A stretch of DNA of 64,000 bases. Source: Bradyrhizobium arachidis. GTDB lineage: Bacteria; Pseudomonadota; Alphaproteobacteria; Rhizobiales; Xanthobacteraceae. The stretch lies in assembly GCF_015291705.1 (NCBI RefSeq), contig NZ_CP030050.1, positions 2,418,001 through 2,482,000 on the forward strand. The letters run 5' to 3'. The translations under genes and the position numbers were made by a program. The notes beneath the pieces were generated by a model. The model was not told the DNA's origin. It worked only from the letters and a program-made list of their open reading frames with translations, and ran no database searches. This document shows, in pieces, positions 56,091 to 64,000 of this stretch; position 1 is the stretch's first letter; every line of letters begins with the position of its first letter.

Positions 56091-56603
56091 ATGCGCGCGG
56101 TCATGCCTGAGAAGATGATGGCCCGAGCCATCGGACCGATCCTCTCCCGGGCCGGTCGCGCGAACTGCTTGCGCGAGATCTTGCCGGTATTCGTGTTAGG
56201 CACGATCTGCGTCGTGGGCGGGCCAGCATTCGGACAGGCAAGTCTTGCCAACCAACCTCTGTCCGACGAAACGGTCGGTGGCTCCGGCAAGTTCGCGACG
56301 AGTTCTCCGCTGACGCAGCCCAAGAGTTTCACGGTCTCGCGTCCCCGCGCCCTCGATCCGACCGGTAAGCCATGTCTCACCGTATCGTCGACGTCCGAAA
56401 GTCAGACGCTCAACAAGAACGTCTTCAATCATATCCTCATTCTCGACAATCACTGCGGCAAGCAGATCCGGATTCGGGCCTGCTACTACAAGACTGATAG
56501 CTGCACGACGATGTCGGTTGGTGGTTATCGTCGTCAGCAACACATCCTCGGAATCTTCTCGTACTCCGATTTTCAGTATTCATTTCGCGAATATGCCAAC
56601 TAG
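56091..56603 (+). CDS. Exported Cys-containing protein in the EPS operon
   Basis: A 170-residue product with a hydrophobic signal-like segment (LREILPVFVLGTICVVGGPAFGQ). The mature part has four cysteines (KPCLTVSST, NHCGKQIRIRACYYKTDSCT) in a compact pattern, C-x9-C-x6-C in the latter part, that likely forms disulfides. It lies 14 bases after the previous gene and its stop overlaps the next start. No family recognised. Confidence 0.65.
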   Translation: MRAVMPEKMMARAIGPILSRAGRANCLREILPVFVLGTICVVGGPAFGQASLANQPLSDETVGGSGKFATSSPLTQPKSFTVSRPRALDPTGKPCLTVSSTSESQTLNKNVFNHILILDNHCGKQIRIRACYYKTDSCTTMSVGGYRRQQHILGIFSYSDFQYSFREYAN

Positions 56604-57723
56604 GCCCCACGGGAGATCAAGGCGGGACGGGTCGCGGCGTGCCCACGGCAGGCCATCAGGATCCGTCTCCAGGCGATTGTTTCCGCGCGCGATGTTGCTG
56701 GGCGGGCTCGTCGGAGTCATGTCCTTGATTGCGGCCTCTCTCTTGGTCAGAGAATGGTCGCCGATCGGAAGCAAGGAGCAAGGCAAAGCGACCTTGCAAG
56801 CGCTGATCATCAAGTGGAACGGTCCTCTAACCGAGGCTGCCGCCGGCGTCGTGCTCGGTGTCAACGATGGCGTTTTTCAGAAGGCTGGGTTGTCTTCACG
56901 CCTCGAGGTCGGTGTTGACGACGACGACGTGGTGAAGGCCGTAGCTGCTAGCGATCGTATCATCGGGCATGTTTCCGCAATGGCATTTCTGCGGGCGCGC
57001 GCCGCAGGTATGCCGGTTGTCGCGATCGCCGGCTCCTATGTTGCGAGCTCAATCCGCCTGTTCGCGCTCGACACGACCGCCTTGCAGACCCCGTCGGATC
57101 TGGTTGGCAAGACTCTGGCTTACAGGGCGTCGAGCGAGGTCGGGTTTGTCGTCGAAGCGCTCATCAGCCGAAATGCCGTGCAACGCAGCCTGGTCAGGGC
57201 GACCGAAGCCACCGGCACGGTGGAACAGCTCATGGCTGGTGCCATCGACGTGCTGGCTGGCTACCTGGAAGTTGAGGGCGCGGAGTTGCGCCGGCTCAAG
57301 GTACCCTATCGTGTACTCGATCCAGGTGCCTTCAAGATCCACATTCCGGGGACGGTCTACATCGCCTCGACGCAGATGCTCGCAACGTCGTCCAGTTCGG
57401 CCGAAACCTTCGTCTCCGCACTTCTTGCATCCTGGGCGCGAGCCGATCTCGATCCCCGTCGAACGGCTGCGCTCGTCGCGGCGGCGATTGGGCGCGCAGC
57501 GACGCCAGAACGCTCGATGACCATGCTTGAGCAGCAGCGCGATTTGATCAGGCCCTTTGGGGCGAGGATGGCCGAGCTCGATCTGGCGCGATGGCAGGAG
57601 TTCCAGAGACTCCTGCTGCAACAGCGCGTGATCTCAGACCCGGTAGATCTGCGCGCGGCCATCGACTTCTCGCTCGTGCCGGACGTTTATCGTAGGCAGT
57701 CGCGGTCGGTTCAGGCCGATTAG
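56596..57723 (+). CDS. NMT1/THI5-like periplasmic substrate-binding protein
   Basis: A 375-residue protein with a basic N-terminus, a membrane helix (AMLLGGLVGVMSLIAASLLV) and then an ABC-type substrate-binding fold of the nitrate/sulfonate/thiamin-precursor kind: ALIIKWNGPLTEAAAGVVLG, GVFQKAGLSSRLEVGV, VVAIAGSYVASSIRLFALDT, QTPSDLVGKTLAYRASSEVG, VEQLMAGAIDVLAGYLEVEG. The ATG at 56596 overlaps the stop of the preceding gene by eight bases, and the ligase-like gene starts two bases after its own stop, so it is a true operon member. No permease or ATPase genes are nearby. The role is unknown. Confidence 0.82.
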   Translation, partial: PTRPHGRSRRDGSRRAHGRPSGSVSRRLFPRAMLLGGLVGVMSLIAASLLVREWSPIGSKEQGKATLQALIIKWNGPLTEAAAGVVLGVNDGVFQKAGLSSRLEVGVDDDDVVKAVAASDRIIGHVSAMAFLRARAAGMPVVAIAGSYVASSIRLFALDTTALQTPSDLVGKTLAYRASSEVGFVVEALISRNAVQRSLVRATEATGTVEQLMAGAIDVLAGYLEVEGAELRRLKVPYRVLDPGAFKIHIPGTVYIASTQMLATSSSSAETFVSALLASWARADLDPRRTAALVAAAIGRAATPERSMTMLEQQRDLIRPFGARMAELDLARWQEFQRLLLQQRVISDPVDLRAAIDFSLVPDVYRRQSRSVQAD

Positions 57724-57725
57724 CG

Positions 57726-59162
57726 ATGTCTGGACGGTCGCAAATACGCGCTGAGCGGCAAGCGGCTGCAGCTGAAGAGCAGACGGCTGCCGCAATCGAA
57801 ATACCCCTCAGCGAAAGATTGGCAACCTACGCTCTCGGGCTCGTGATCGCTGCGGTGCCGCTGATCTTTGGCTCGGTACAAAACAACGTGCTGGCGGTTT
57901 GGGTCACCCTGCTCGCGGCAATAGCCTTGCATTGCGTGTGGCGCCATGTCTGTGGCCTCGCCGTGCTTGCGGGATTCGCTGTTGTGATCTGCTGCTGGTT
58001 GCTGGTGGTCACGTTGCAGCTCATCCCGCTGCCGCCGTCTCTTGCTGCGCTCGCCCATCCGATCTGGCGCGAAAGTTCGGCGCTGCTCGGCACCGAGCCG
58101 ACCGCTCGCATCAGCGCTGTACGCGATCTGCCGAGCATTGCGGCCGGAGCGCAGATCGCCAATACGCTCGCGCTGTTCTGCGGGATCTGCCTCGGCCGGA
58201 GCAGGTGGTCTGCGGCCTTGCTCCTCGAGATATTCGCCTGGTCCGGCCTCTTCTATGCAGTGTATGGAATTGTCAGCTTTCTTGCTGCGCCTGATCATGT
58301 GCTCTGGCTCGAGAAGGTGGCCTATCGCAACGTCCTGACGACGACTTTCATCAATGCCAACACGGCTGCTGTGTATCTGGGGGCAAGCGCTTTGGCATGG
58401 CTGCTGCTTTGCGCGCGGAGCCTGAGGCTTCGCGAGGTCTCGCGACGTCACATCATCAGGGCCTTGTTCGAACGTCCATCGCGTCGAACGTTGATCTGCT
58501 CCGTCGCTTTCTTCTTGACGCTCTCAGCCAGCTTCATGACAGGCTCGCGGCTCGGCACCAGCACCACGCTTCTGGTCATCGCCGGCGGCGCGCTTTCGTA
58601 CTACCGTGTCTGGGTGCGCAGCTGGCGGGCCGCCGCGATGGCCGTTGTGGCCATCGTCGGCGCCGCTGTCCTGCTAAGTTCGGTCTTGGGCGGGTCCGTC
58701 AACGCTCGGTTCGATACGGGAGGGCTTTCCGGCGGCGGACGGGCGGAGGCCTACAGATCGACGTTCGAGATCATCCGGGAGTATCCACTCCTCGGGACCG
58801 GCCTCGGCACATTCAGGTGGGTTTTCCCGGAATATCGCAGCCGCGAGATTCCTATCGGAGGGGTATGGGATCGCGCCCACAGCACCCCGCTCGAGCTCGC
58901 AGCCGAAATGGGCCTGCCGTTCGCCGGCCTGATCGCCGCCGTGTGGGCCGCTGTGATGGTCGCTCTGGCGCGCGCCATGGTCCGGCGCCGGCGCGACCGC
59001 GTATTTCCCGTGATGGCTTTTTGGGCCGGAGCGCTCGGGCTGCTCCATTCGCTCTTGGACTTTTCCCTGCAAATTCCAGGATTTTCCATAAGTATCATGG
59101 TGTTACTCGGAATCGGATTAGCCCAGTCATCCGGAGCGAGCGACCGATTGTCTGTTCCATGA
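57726..59162 (+). CDS. O-antigen ligase/polymerase (Wzy/WaaL superfamily)
   Basis: A 478-residue protein with about 12 TM helices and the superfamily's periplasmic loop: EAYRSTFEIIREYPLLGTGL and GTFRWVFPEYRSRE, then WDRAHSTPLELAAEMGLPFA, where the conserved Arg and His (RAHS) sit. It acts on undecaprenyl-linked oligosaccharides, as polymerase or ligase. It starts two bases after the substrate-binding protein. It resembles the protein at 41408-42709 in the LQLIPLP and PIWR segments. Confidence 0.85.
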   Translation: MSGRSQIRAERQAAAAEEQTAAAIEIPLSERLATYALGLVIAAVPLIFGSVQNNVLAVWVTLLAAIALHCVWRHVCGLAVLAGFAVVICCWLLVVTLQLIPLPPSLAALAHPIWRESSALLGTEPTARISAVRDLPSIAAGAQIANTLALFCGICLGRSRWSAALLLEIFAWSGLFYAVYGIVSFLAAPDHVLWLEKVAYRNVLTTTFINANTAAVYLGASALAWLLLCARSLRLREVSRRHIIRALFERPSRRTLICSVAFFLTLSASFMTGSRLGTSTTLLVIAGGALSYYRVWVRSWRAAAMAVVAIVGAAVLLSSVLGGSVNARFDTGGLSGGGRAEAYRSTFEIIREYPLLGTGLGTFRWVFPEYRSREIPIGGVWDRAHSTPLELAAEMGLPFAGLIAAVWAAVMVALARAMVRRRRDRVFPVMAFWAGALGLLHSLLDFSLQIPGFSISIMVLLGIGLAQSSGASDRLSVP

Positions 59163-59221
59163 TCTCTGGACGGAACGGTCGAAATGTGCTATCAATGTCA
59201 ATAGGTTATTAATAATTGCGG

Positions 59222-59234
59222 CAAACGCCGTTTG
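59222..59234. promoter_or_regulatory. Perfect 13-bp palindrome upstream of the 226-residue exported gene
   Basis: CAAACG-C-CGTTTG lies 15 bases before the ATG at 59250 in an AT-rich promoter region (TATTAATAATTG just upstream). Its position would suit a repressor site. No matching copy was noticed elsewhere in the window. Confidence 0.4.
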
Positions 59235-59249
59235 ACAGTTTGGTGTCCA

Positions 59250-59930
59250 ATGACAATCGCAGCGTTTCTTGGGGATTTTCGTATTGGTTTGAGGGGGGTG
59301 ACGTCAGCGGTGTTCCTGCTGGCGCTGGTCGGAGGGGCTCAGCAAGCCTCCGCGGCTTGCAGTCCAGGCGCCGCGTCCCCTCAGAAGATTGCCGATTTCA
59401 GTGCAAATCCTTCGTCGCTTTTGGGAACCGCCGGTTCGTCGCGCTCGCCCGGAGATGTGACGGCTGATGTCCGGGATCTCGTGATCAGCGACCCGGCCAT
59501 GCTGCCTTTGGTCATCGGCCTCTTGAAGACGGATCCGCTTCCGAGTTCCGACCTGCAGAAGGCCATTGGGACGGGTCTCGGTCTCGCGGCGAACCAGTGC
59601 ATTCGCCCCGATCCCAACTTTGCCAGCGACATCCAAACGCAGATCGTCGGCACGAACTCGGCCGATGCCAAGCAGCAATACGCAGCCATTACCGGGAACC
59701 AGCTGATCGGTAGCGTTGGCGGCGGCGCGGGCGGCTTCTCCGGTGGCGCCAGCGGTGGCCAAACGAGCCCATTGACCAATCAGTTCGGCGGTTCGAGCAC
59801 CTTGCAGACTTTCCTCGCAAACAGCGTCACCAACCCGACCACCAACTTTTTCAGTGGTGGTACCACGGGCCTGAGCGTGTCGACGACGATCAACACCACA
59901 ACGACGAGCGTAAGCAGCTCGACGCCTTAG
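59250..59930 (+). CDS. Exported Gly/Ser/Thr-rich protein
   Basis: A 226-residue product with a signal peptide (AVFLLALVGGAQQASAACSP). The middle has a helical part with DLVISDPAMLPLVIGLLKTD and SSDLQKAIGTGLGLAANQCI; the end is low-complexity Gly/Ser/Thr (GGGAGGFSGGASGGQ, TNFFSGGTTGLSVSTTINTT). Similar proteins with this AIGTGLGxAANQCI helix occur beside rhizobial EPS genes, as far as I recall. The ATG at 59250 is preferred over a TTG at 59232. Confidence 0.7.
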   Translation: MTIAAFLGDFRIGLRGVTSAVFLLALVGGAQQASAACSPGAASPQKIADFSANPSSLLGTAGSSRSPGDVTADVRDLVISDPAMLPLVIGLLKTDPLPSSDLQKAIGTGLGLAANQCIRPDPNFASDIQTQIVGTNSADAKQQYAAITGNQLIGSVGGGAGGFSGGASGGQTSPLTNQFGGSSTLQTFLANSVTNPTTNFFSGGTTGLSVSTTINTTTTSVSSSTP

Positions 59931-60276
59931 ATCATTGCGTTGCTGCTAATAGTCTTCGTCATACTTGGCTCGCGGACAAATTGAAGCATTGCGGGCGACT
60001 TGAGCTGAGCCCTTGGCGTTCTTGCGACCAAGGTCCGGCCTATGCGCTTCTTCGTGGAGCGGCGCAGCCCATCGAATGGAGTGCGCGTTCTTCGCCGCGT
60101 TAACTCAAGCGCGATGTAACGGTCCTCGTCCTTCGAGAAAAGTGCTTAGATGACGACGCTTAGATCAGGGCGAGGGGCAGAGCAAAGCCATCCCACTGAG
60201 TTCTAGGCGGTCGGGAGTGGTCGCCTGCGCCCGACGCTACCCTATACTTCGTGTGATTTCAGCTTAGTAGTGAAAG
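59931..60276. other. Intergenic stretch, no gene recognised
   Basis: The 346 bases between the exported protein and the acyltransferase show no supported gene or clear hairpin. Base composition falls from here on to the right, and the segment marks the change from the GC-rich EPS operon to the AT-richer end of the window. Confidence 0.4.
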
Positions 60277-61425
60277 ATGCCGCAAACCGCCCCTTCGTCC
60301 CTCGATGCTTCCCATAAATTGCCGGCAAAGCAGATTTTAGGCGTCGACCTACTTAGATTCTTTGCCTCACTAATTGTGATGTGTTTTCATCTTTGCTTCT
60401 TTGTCTGGGCCGGGGGTCCAGGGGCTACAGCACGAACTGCAGCCAAATCCTCGGTGCAGTTTCCTGAACTACGGTTTTTCGAGTTTGGTTCGGTAGGCGT
60501 ACAGATCTTCTTTGTAATTTCTGGATTTATCATCGCCTATTCAGCACATGGTTCTACGGCTTACGATTTTCTCCGAGGACGCTTTGTGAGGCTTGTCCCG
60601 GCTATATGGCTGATCGCTCCGCTGTCGTTCGCTGCGTTGCTTGCCGTGAATGCCGAGCCAGTTTCGGCTCTTATCGTAAAGCTCGTGAAATCTTTGCTGA
60701 TCTCGCCATTCGGTCCATGGCTCGACTGGGTGTATTGGACGCTGCCCATAGAGATCGCGTTCTACGGCTTGGTCTACTTACTACTCCTTCTCAAGAGATT
60801 TAGATGGCTTGAGGGCTCGATCATCTTCGTGGGAGGCGTAAGCACGATATTCTGGCTCGCGCGAAGAAGCTGGTCGTTCCTGACCGGAGAGCCCCTGCTG
60901 AACTTACCCCATGAACGAGTGATGGAGTTGATGCTGATTTGTCACGGATGCTTCTTCGCGGTAGGCGTCCTGATATGGCTCTTGATCTTCGATCGATCAA
61001 CCACGTGGCGATGGATTTCGCTTTCTTTCGTGACTATCGGGTGTGTGGCTCAGAATGGTGCTTTTATCGGAGCATGCATTTGGCTTGCCAGTGTTGCCCT
61101 GCTGTATATGTCAGCGAAATTCAACTACGTCTTCCGCGATCAGAAGAAGGCTTTAGCCGTTGCTCGGACCTTGGGCCTAACAACATACCCTCTATATCTG
61201 TTGCACAACGCAGTAGGTGGAGCCTTGATGGGATATCTTGTTCGCATGGGTCTTGATCCTTACCCAGCGCTCGGACTTACTCTTGTTGCGATGGTGCTGG
61301 CTGCCGCTTGCATCGCTATTGCCGCAGAGCCGATCGCGCAGAGGGTGTTCAGATCAATCTTTGACCTTTTCGGTGGCCTTGTGTTTGCCCGCGTCTGGGG
61401 GCGCAAAGGCTTCTCCCAAACCTAG
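60277..61425 (+). CDS. Acyltransferase 3 family protein (OafA type)
   Basis: A 382-residue membrane acyltransferase with ten or so helices. The family's motifs are readable: GVDLLRFFASLIVMCFHLCF at the start, with the His in MCFHL taking the conserved place, FGSVGVQIFFVISGFIIAYS, and RGRFVRLVPAIWL with the arginine pair. It likely adds acetyl or similar groups to the polysaccharide at the inner membrane. GC content is clearly lower than upstream. It converges with the next gene and the two stops overlap by four bases. Confidence 0.9.
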   Translation: MPQTAPSSLDASHKLPAKQILGVDLLRFFASLIVMCFHLCFFVWAGGPGATARTAAKSSVQFPELRFFEFGSVGVQIFFVISGFIIAYSAHGSTAYDFLRGRFVRLVPAIWLIAPLSFAALLAVNAEPVSALIVKLVKSLLISPFGPWLDWVYWTLPIEIAFYGLVYLLLLLKRFRWLEGSIIFVGGVSTIFWLARRSWSFLTGEPLLNLPHERVMELMLICHGCFFAVGVLIWLLIFDRSTTWRWISLSFVTIGCVAQNGAFIGACIWLASVALLYMSAKFNYVFRDQKKALAVARTLGLTTYPLYLLHNAVGGALMGYLVRMGLDPYPALGLTLVAMVLAAACIAIAAEPIAQRVFRSIFDLFGGLVFARVWGRKGFSQT

Positions 61426-62417
61426 CGACGAATTACGGGCTCCTTCGATAAGGTGCGAAGCCCCATCGTTGTGAAGATCAAGCCGAGGCGCCTCTCCACG
61501 GAGCCGCGCAGCCACCGAACCCGGCGAGCTAGCCGTTGCCGCGCTAGCTCCACCCGAATGAGGCCTCGCAAATAGAATGGAACAGCCTCGACTGGGCAGC
61601 GCCGCTCCAGCGCTACCCGTGCGCAATAATATTCGGGCATGAAGCGATAGTCGCCGGCGAAATGGCAAATTGCGGGCGTAACGCGACCCTCCGCCCTCAC
61701 AAAGTTGCATTCTCCTTGCACAGGATCAATCGACAGCTTGCCGCGAAGACCCACAGGTGTTCGCATTAGGCAACCTTGATCCTCATATCCGGAGATGTCG
61801 TAGCGCGCCATGGCGAGCGCATAGGCAGGTTCGTCGCCAGGTCCGGTTGCGTCGAATGCCTTCAGTCCAAATTCGGCAGGCTCGCTTTGGATGCGGCGGG
61901 CAGCTTCGAACACGCCGTTACTGACAGCAGACCTTCGGAAGAAGTAGACGCCGCCGTTGAACTTCGGCAAGACACGCAGATCCATGCGCTTCATCAGGCC
62001 TGGCAAATCCAGGAAATATTCATCGCCATCGCCTGGCCGAAGATGTCTTTGAACAACCGGAGTGAAGTCGAACCTGCGAACCTCATCCAGCTCACGTTCG
62101 AAGGATCGAGCCGCGATGCAATCGGCATCGATGAACAATGTCTCTTCAAACGGCGTATACTGGTCAATGTACATCTTCTGGCGAACGCCCCGCCCGAGGG
62201 ACCGTCGCGCGGGAACGATGTGGTCGTAGATGCTGGCCAGCCTTCCAGTTTCGTCATCCGTGACGACGGCTATCGGATATCCCGGCATGTTGGCCTTGAG
62301 CGACAGACCGAGGTAGTAGGCCTGGTTGATGTAATCCCGGGCACCGATCGCCAAGGTCAGAAATCCGATGACCGGCCTGATGCCGGCGCTTGACGGGTCT
62401 GCTGACGGGGAATTCAT
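61422..62417 (-). CDS. Glycosyltransferase, GT8-like nucleotide-sugar fold
   Basis: A 331-residue soluble protein. It has GFLTLAIGARDYINQAYYLG at the start, YPIAVVTDDETGRL, and TLFIDADCIAARSFERELDE with the DxD metal motif; YNGGVYFFRRS-type sequence follows (KFNGGVYFFRRSAVSNGVFE). It resembles glycosyltransferases of the GT8/glycogenin-like clan, though I cannot assign a subfamily. The C-terminal part is basic and helical. It is on the same strand as the polymerase-like gene behind it, with about 60 bases between. Confidence 0.75.
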   Translation of the reverse strand: MNSPSADPSSAGIRPVIGFLTLAIGARDYINQAYYLGLSLKANMPGYPIAVVTDDETGRLASIYDHIVPARRSLGRGVRQKMYIDQYTPFEETLFIDADCIAARSFERELDEVRRFDFTPVVQRHLRPGDGDEYFLDLPGLMKRMDLRVLPKFNGGVYFFRRSAVSNGVFEAARRIQSEPAEFGLKAFDATGPGDEPAYALAMARYDISGYEDQGCLMRTPVGLRGKLSIDPVQGECNFVRAEGRVTPAICHFAGDYRFMPEYYCARVALERRCPVEAVPFYLRGLIRVELARQRLARRVRWLRGSVERRLGLIFTTMGLRTLSKEPVIRR

Positions 62418-62476
62418 GGGGTTTCCGTTGAGGTTCGGCGACGAAGAGATTGGCTAAATGTTGCTGAAACCAACGC

Positions 62477-63880
62477 CTATCTTGGCTGAGCTGCTGTTGC
62501 AGAGGAAGATGGCATTTCGGCAAATGTCTGAAGCCGTCTCGGTGCCGGTTGGAGAACGCCAAACCGTAGCGCGAAATCCGCGCCGAATATCGCCCAAACG
62601 TACCAGTTGTATGACAGATAATAGGGAAGATTATCTGAGTAGCTGATAAGGAGATTGACGACCCCGAAGCCGATGACGATGTAGGCCAAACGGGGGGCAC
62701 GGCGTCTGTAGATGAAAACCGCACCAATTATGCCGAGATAGAGCATCAAGTAGGCGAGCAGTCCAAGGATCCCAAGTTCGTAGATCGTCTGGACATAAGC
62801 ACTGTGAGCCTCAGTTGCGTGCTCTGAGAGCGGGAAAAAGTGAAGAGCATTTTTGCCGAGGGTGCCAAGCCCCTTGCCGAGGACCCGGGCGTCTGCGGAA
62901 TCCTCCAACGCTCGTCCCCAGAGAAGCTGACGCCAACCGTAGGAATTAGCGACCACATAGCCGCTTTGGACGTCTTCGAAAGTGATCGTAGGCTCCGCCC
63001 CGATGCCTTCGAAGCGCTGGGAAACTACTGGGAGCATCAAGACAAGCGGAGCGCAAGGCAGCGCGACAAGCAGCTTGCGGTCAACGCCGATAGCGTAGAT
63101 GACGATGAAGGCGGCCATTCCGAGCCACGCCGACCGAGTTTGAGTTATAAGTAGAAAGGCAAGCAGGACGGGAATGTACGAGAACAGAAATGCTCGCCAG
63201 ATTGCCGTGACGTGGCGATGCGCTACCAGGTTATAGTACAAAATGGCGCAAATGACGGCGATCACATAGAACGCAAAGACGTTCGGGTGCGAGAATGTCG
63301 ATTGTAGCCGGTCACCTGTCATTCCTCCGAGGCCTCCCGTCGCAATTTGGTAGAAGGCGACGACGGTCGGAACAATCGACGAATAGATGATGCAAAGGAG
63401 TAGGTTGGCCACGTCCTCGATTGTTCTCAGAAGGATGAATGCCGACAAAAAGATTGCGGGGAACGTCAGCGTGCTCATCAGCAACCTCGCGCTGTCCCCG
63501 ACCTCGGTGGTGTAGGTTAGCGAGCCAGCCGCGATGATGAGGTAAGGTGCCCAGACCAGTATAGGTAGTTTAGACCGCGAACGCGACCAGTAAAGCAGCG
63601 CGACCGTTGCTATCAAAAGAGCTGCGAGGTTGAAAATCGCTCCGAGCGAAAAACCCCCCTCATCGCCGCCGCTCGTTCTACCGAAAAGTCCTATGACGAT
63701 TTCGGCGCTGGTGCGCGTGGCTAGGAGCCAAAAGAGCGCTGCTCTTGCGAGGGTCATTATTCGTTGCCGATCCGAGGTAAGAAGAGGCCGAAATTCTCGC
63801 CAATTTATCCGATTGGTAATGCCCGTGCCAGAGCCAGAAGACTGGTGGTCGTGCCCCTCTGCATTAATGTTAGCGCGCAA
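62477..63880 (-). CDS. O-antigen polymerase/ligase-like membrane protein
   Basis: A product of up to 467 residues with about 11 TM helices. The periplasmic loop typical of the superfamily reads RQLLWGRALEDSADARVLGK, GLGTLGKNALHFFPL, then EHATEAHSAYVQTIYELGIL with the E-A-H-S motif. It has also QSTFSHPNVFAFYVIAVICA and TQTRSAWLGMAAFIVIYAIG, as in Wzy-like polymerases. The start is uncertain: a TTG at 63880 or an ATG at 63757. It is the third such protein in the window. Confidence 0.85.
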   Translation of the reverse strand: MRANINAEGHDHQSSGSGTGITNRINWREFRPLLTSDRQRIMTLARAALFWLLATRTSAEIVIGLFGRTSGGDEGGFSLGAIFNLAALLIATVALLYWSRSRSKLPILVWAPYLIIAAGSLTYTTEVGDSARLLMSTLTFPAIFLSAFILLRTIEDVANLLLCIIYSSIVPTVVAFYQIATGGLGGMTGDRLQSTFSHPNVFAFYVIAVICAILYYNLVAHRHVTAIWRAFLFSYIPVLLAFLLITQTRSAWLGMAAFIVIYAIGVDRKLLVALPCAPLVLMLPVVSQRFEGIGAEPTITFEDVQSGYVVANSYGWRQLLWGRALEDSADARVLGKGLGTLGKNALHFFPLSEHATEAHSAYVQTIYELGILGLLAYLMLYLGIIGAVFIYRRRAPRLAYIVIGFGVVNLLISYSDNLPYYLSYNWYVWAIFGADFALRFGVLQPAPRRLQTFAEMPSSSATAAQPR

Positions 63881-64000
63881 ATGCTTGTCATTTCAGCTTG
63901 TCAGCGCGTGGACACAATGTCGGCATTTGTGATGGTTCCGAAACTATTCACGGAAATGACAACTTTTGTCCAGACTTGCGCATTTCTTCCCGGGATCTTA
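63881..64000. other. Leader of the polymerase-like gene, cut by window edge
   Basis: The last 120 bases hold no gene start that I can support. They are AT-rich and probably carry the promoter for the leftward polymerase-like gene. Confidence 0.3.

Noticed and set aside
44046..59930. Calling this the classical succinoglycan exo locus
   Set aside because: The gene set and order (WcaJ-type start, WecG-STAS, binding protein) differ from the exoA-Z cluster of Sinorhizobium; polymer identity cannot be read from the sequence.

Overview
The window is GC-rich chromosomal DNA from an alphaproteobacterium, most likely Bradyrhizobium or a close relative in the Nitrobacteraceae. The grounds are codon use, the sequences of pncB, pobA and pcaHG, the style of the chemotaxis operon, a rhizobial-type dispersed palindromic repeat, and many tiny membrane or exported proteins typical of that group. 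This is recognition by eye; no search was run. I saw no tRNA, rRNA, IS element or CRISPR array.

Layout. (1) 0-13.4 kb holds metabolic and signalling genes: a diguanylate cyclase cut by the left edge, pncB, a LysR regulator divergent from pcaHG (protocatechuate 3,4-dioxygenase), a NYN-domain protein, an SPW-repeat membrane protein, and an AraC regulator divergent from pobA (4-hydroxybenzoate hydroxylase). PobA makes the substrate of PcaHG. Then come a CHASE2 adenylate cyclase with an exported FecR-like partner, and a REC/HD-GYP phosphodiesterase. (2) 13.7-24.9 kb is one chemotaxis operon on the + strand: STAS protein, cheY, cheA, cheW, mcp, cheW, mcp, cheR, cheB and a soluble MCP-like protein. 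(3) 25-35.7 kb is rich in small exported and membrane proteins, with a CSS/EAL phosphodiesterase, a PPP-family phosphatase and two copies of a dispersed palindromic repeat. (4) 36-64 kb is a surface/exopolysaccharide region. A 1379-residue repeat protein (eight units of about 95 residues, an RTX-exporter-type domain and a C-terminal domain of unknown function) faces a LapG-like cysteine protease. Next come a polymerase/ligase-like membrane protein, a WcaJ-type initiating transferase, a Wza-type export lipoprotein, a second protein with the same C-terminal domain, several glycosyltransferases, a WecG-STAS fusion, a Wzc-type co-polymerase/tyrosine kinase, an NMT1-like substrate-binding protein, a second ligase/polymerase, an acyltransferase, another glycosyltransferase and a third polymerase-like protein.

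How they work together. The aromatic genes convert 4-hydroxybenzoate to protocatechuate and open its ring. The che operon is a nearly complete sensory array (no cheD or cheZ seen). Region 4 has the parts of a Wzx/Wzy-type pathway: initiation, chain assembly, polymerisation, length control and export, plus two secreted proteins that may act on or bind the polymer. I saw no Wzx flippase in the window. The least explained material is the repeat protein and its shared C-terminal domain, the WecG-STAS fusion, the substrate-binding protein inside the polysaccharide operon, and the double-hairpin MCP-like protein.
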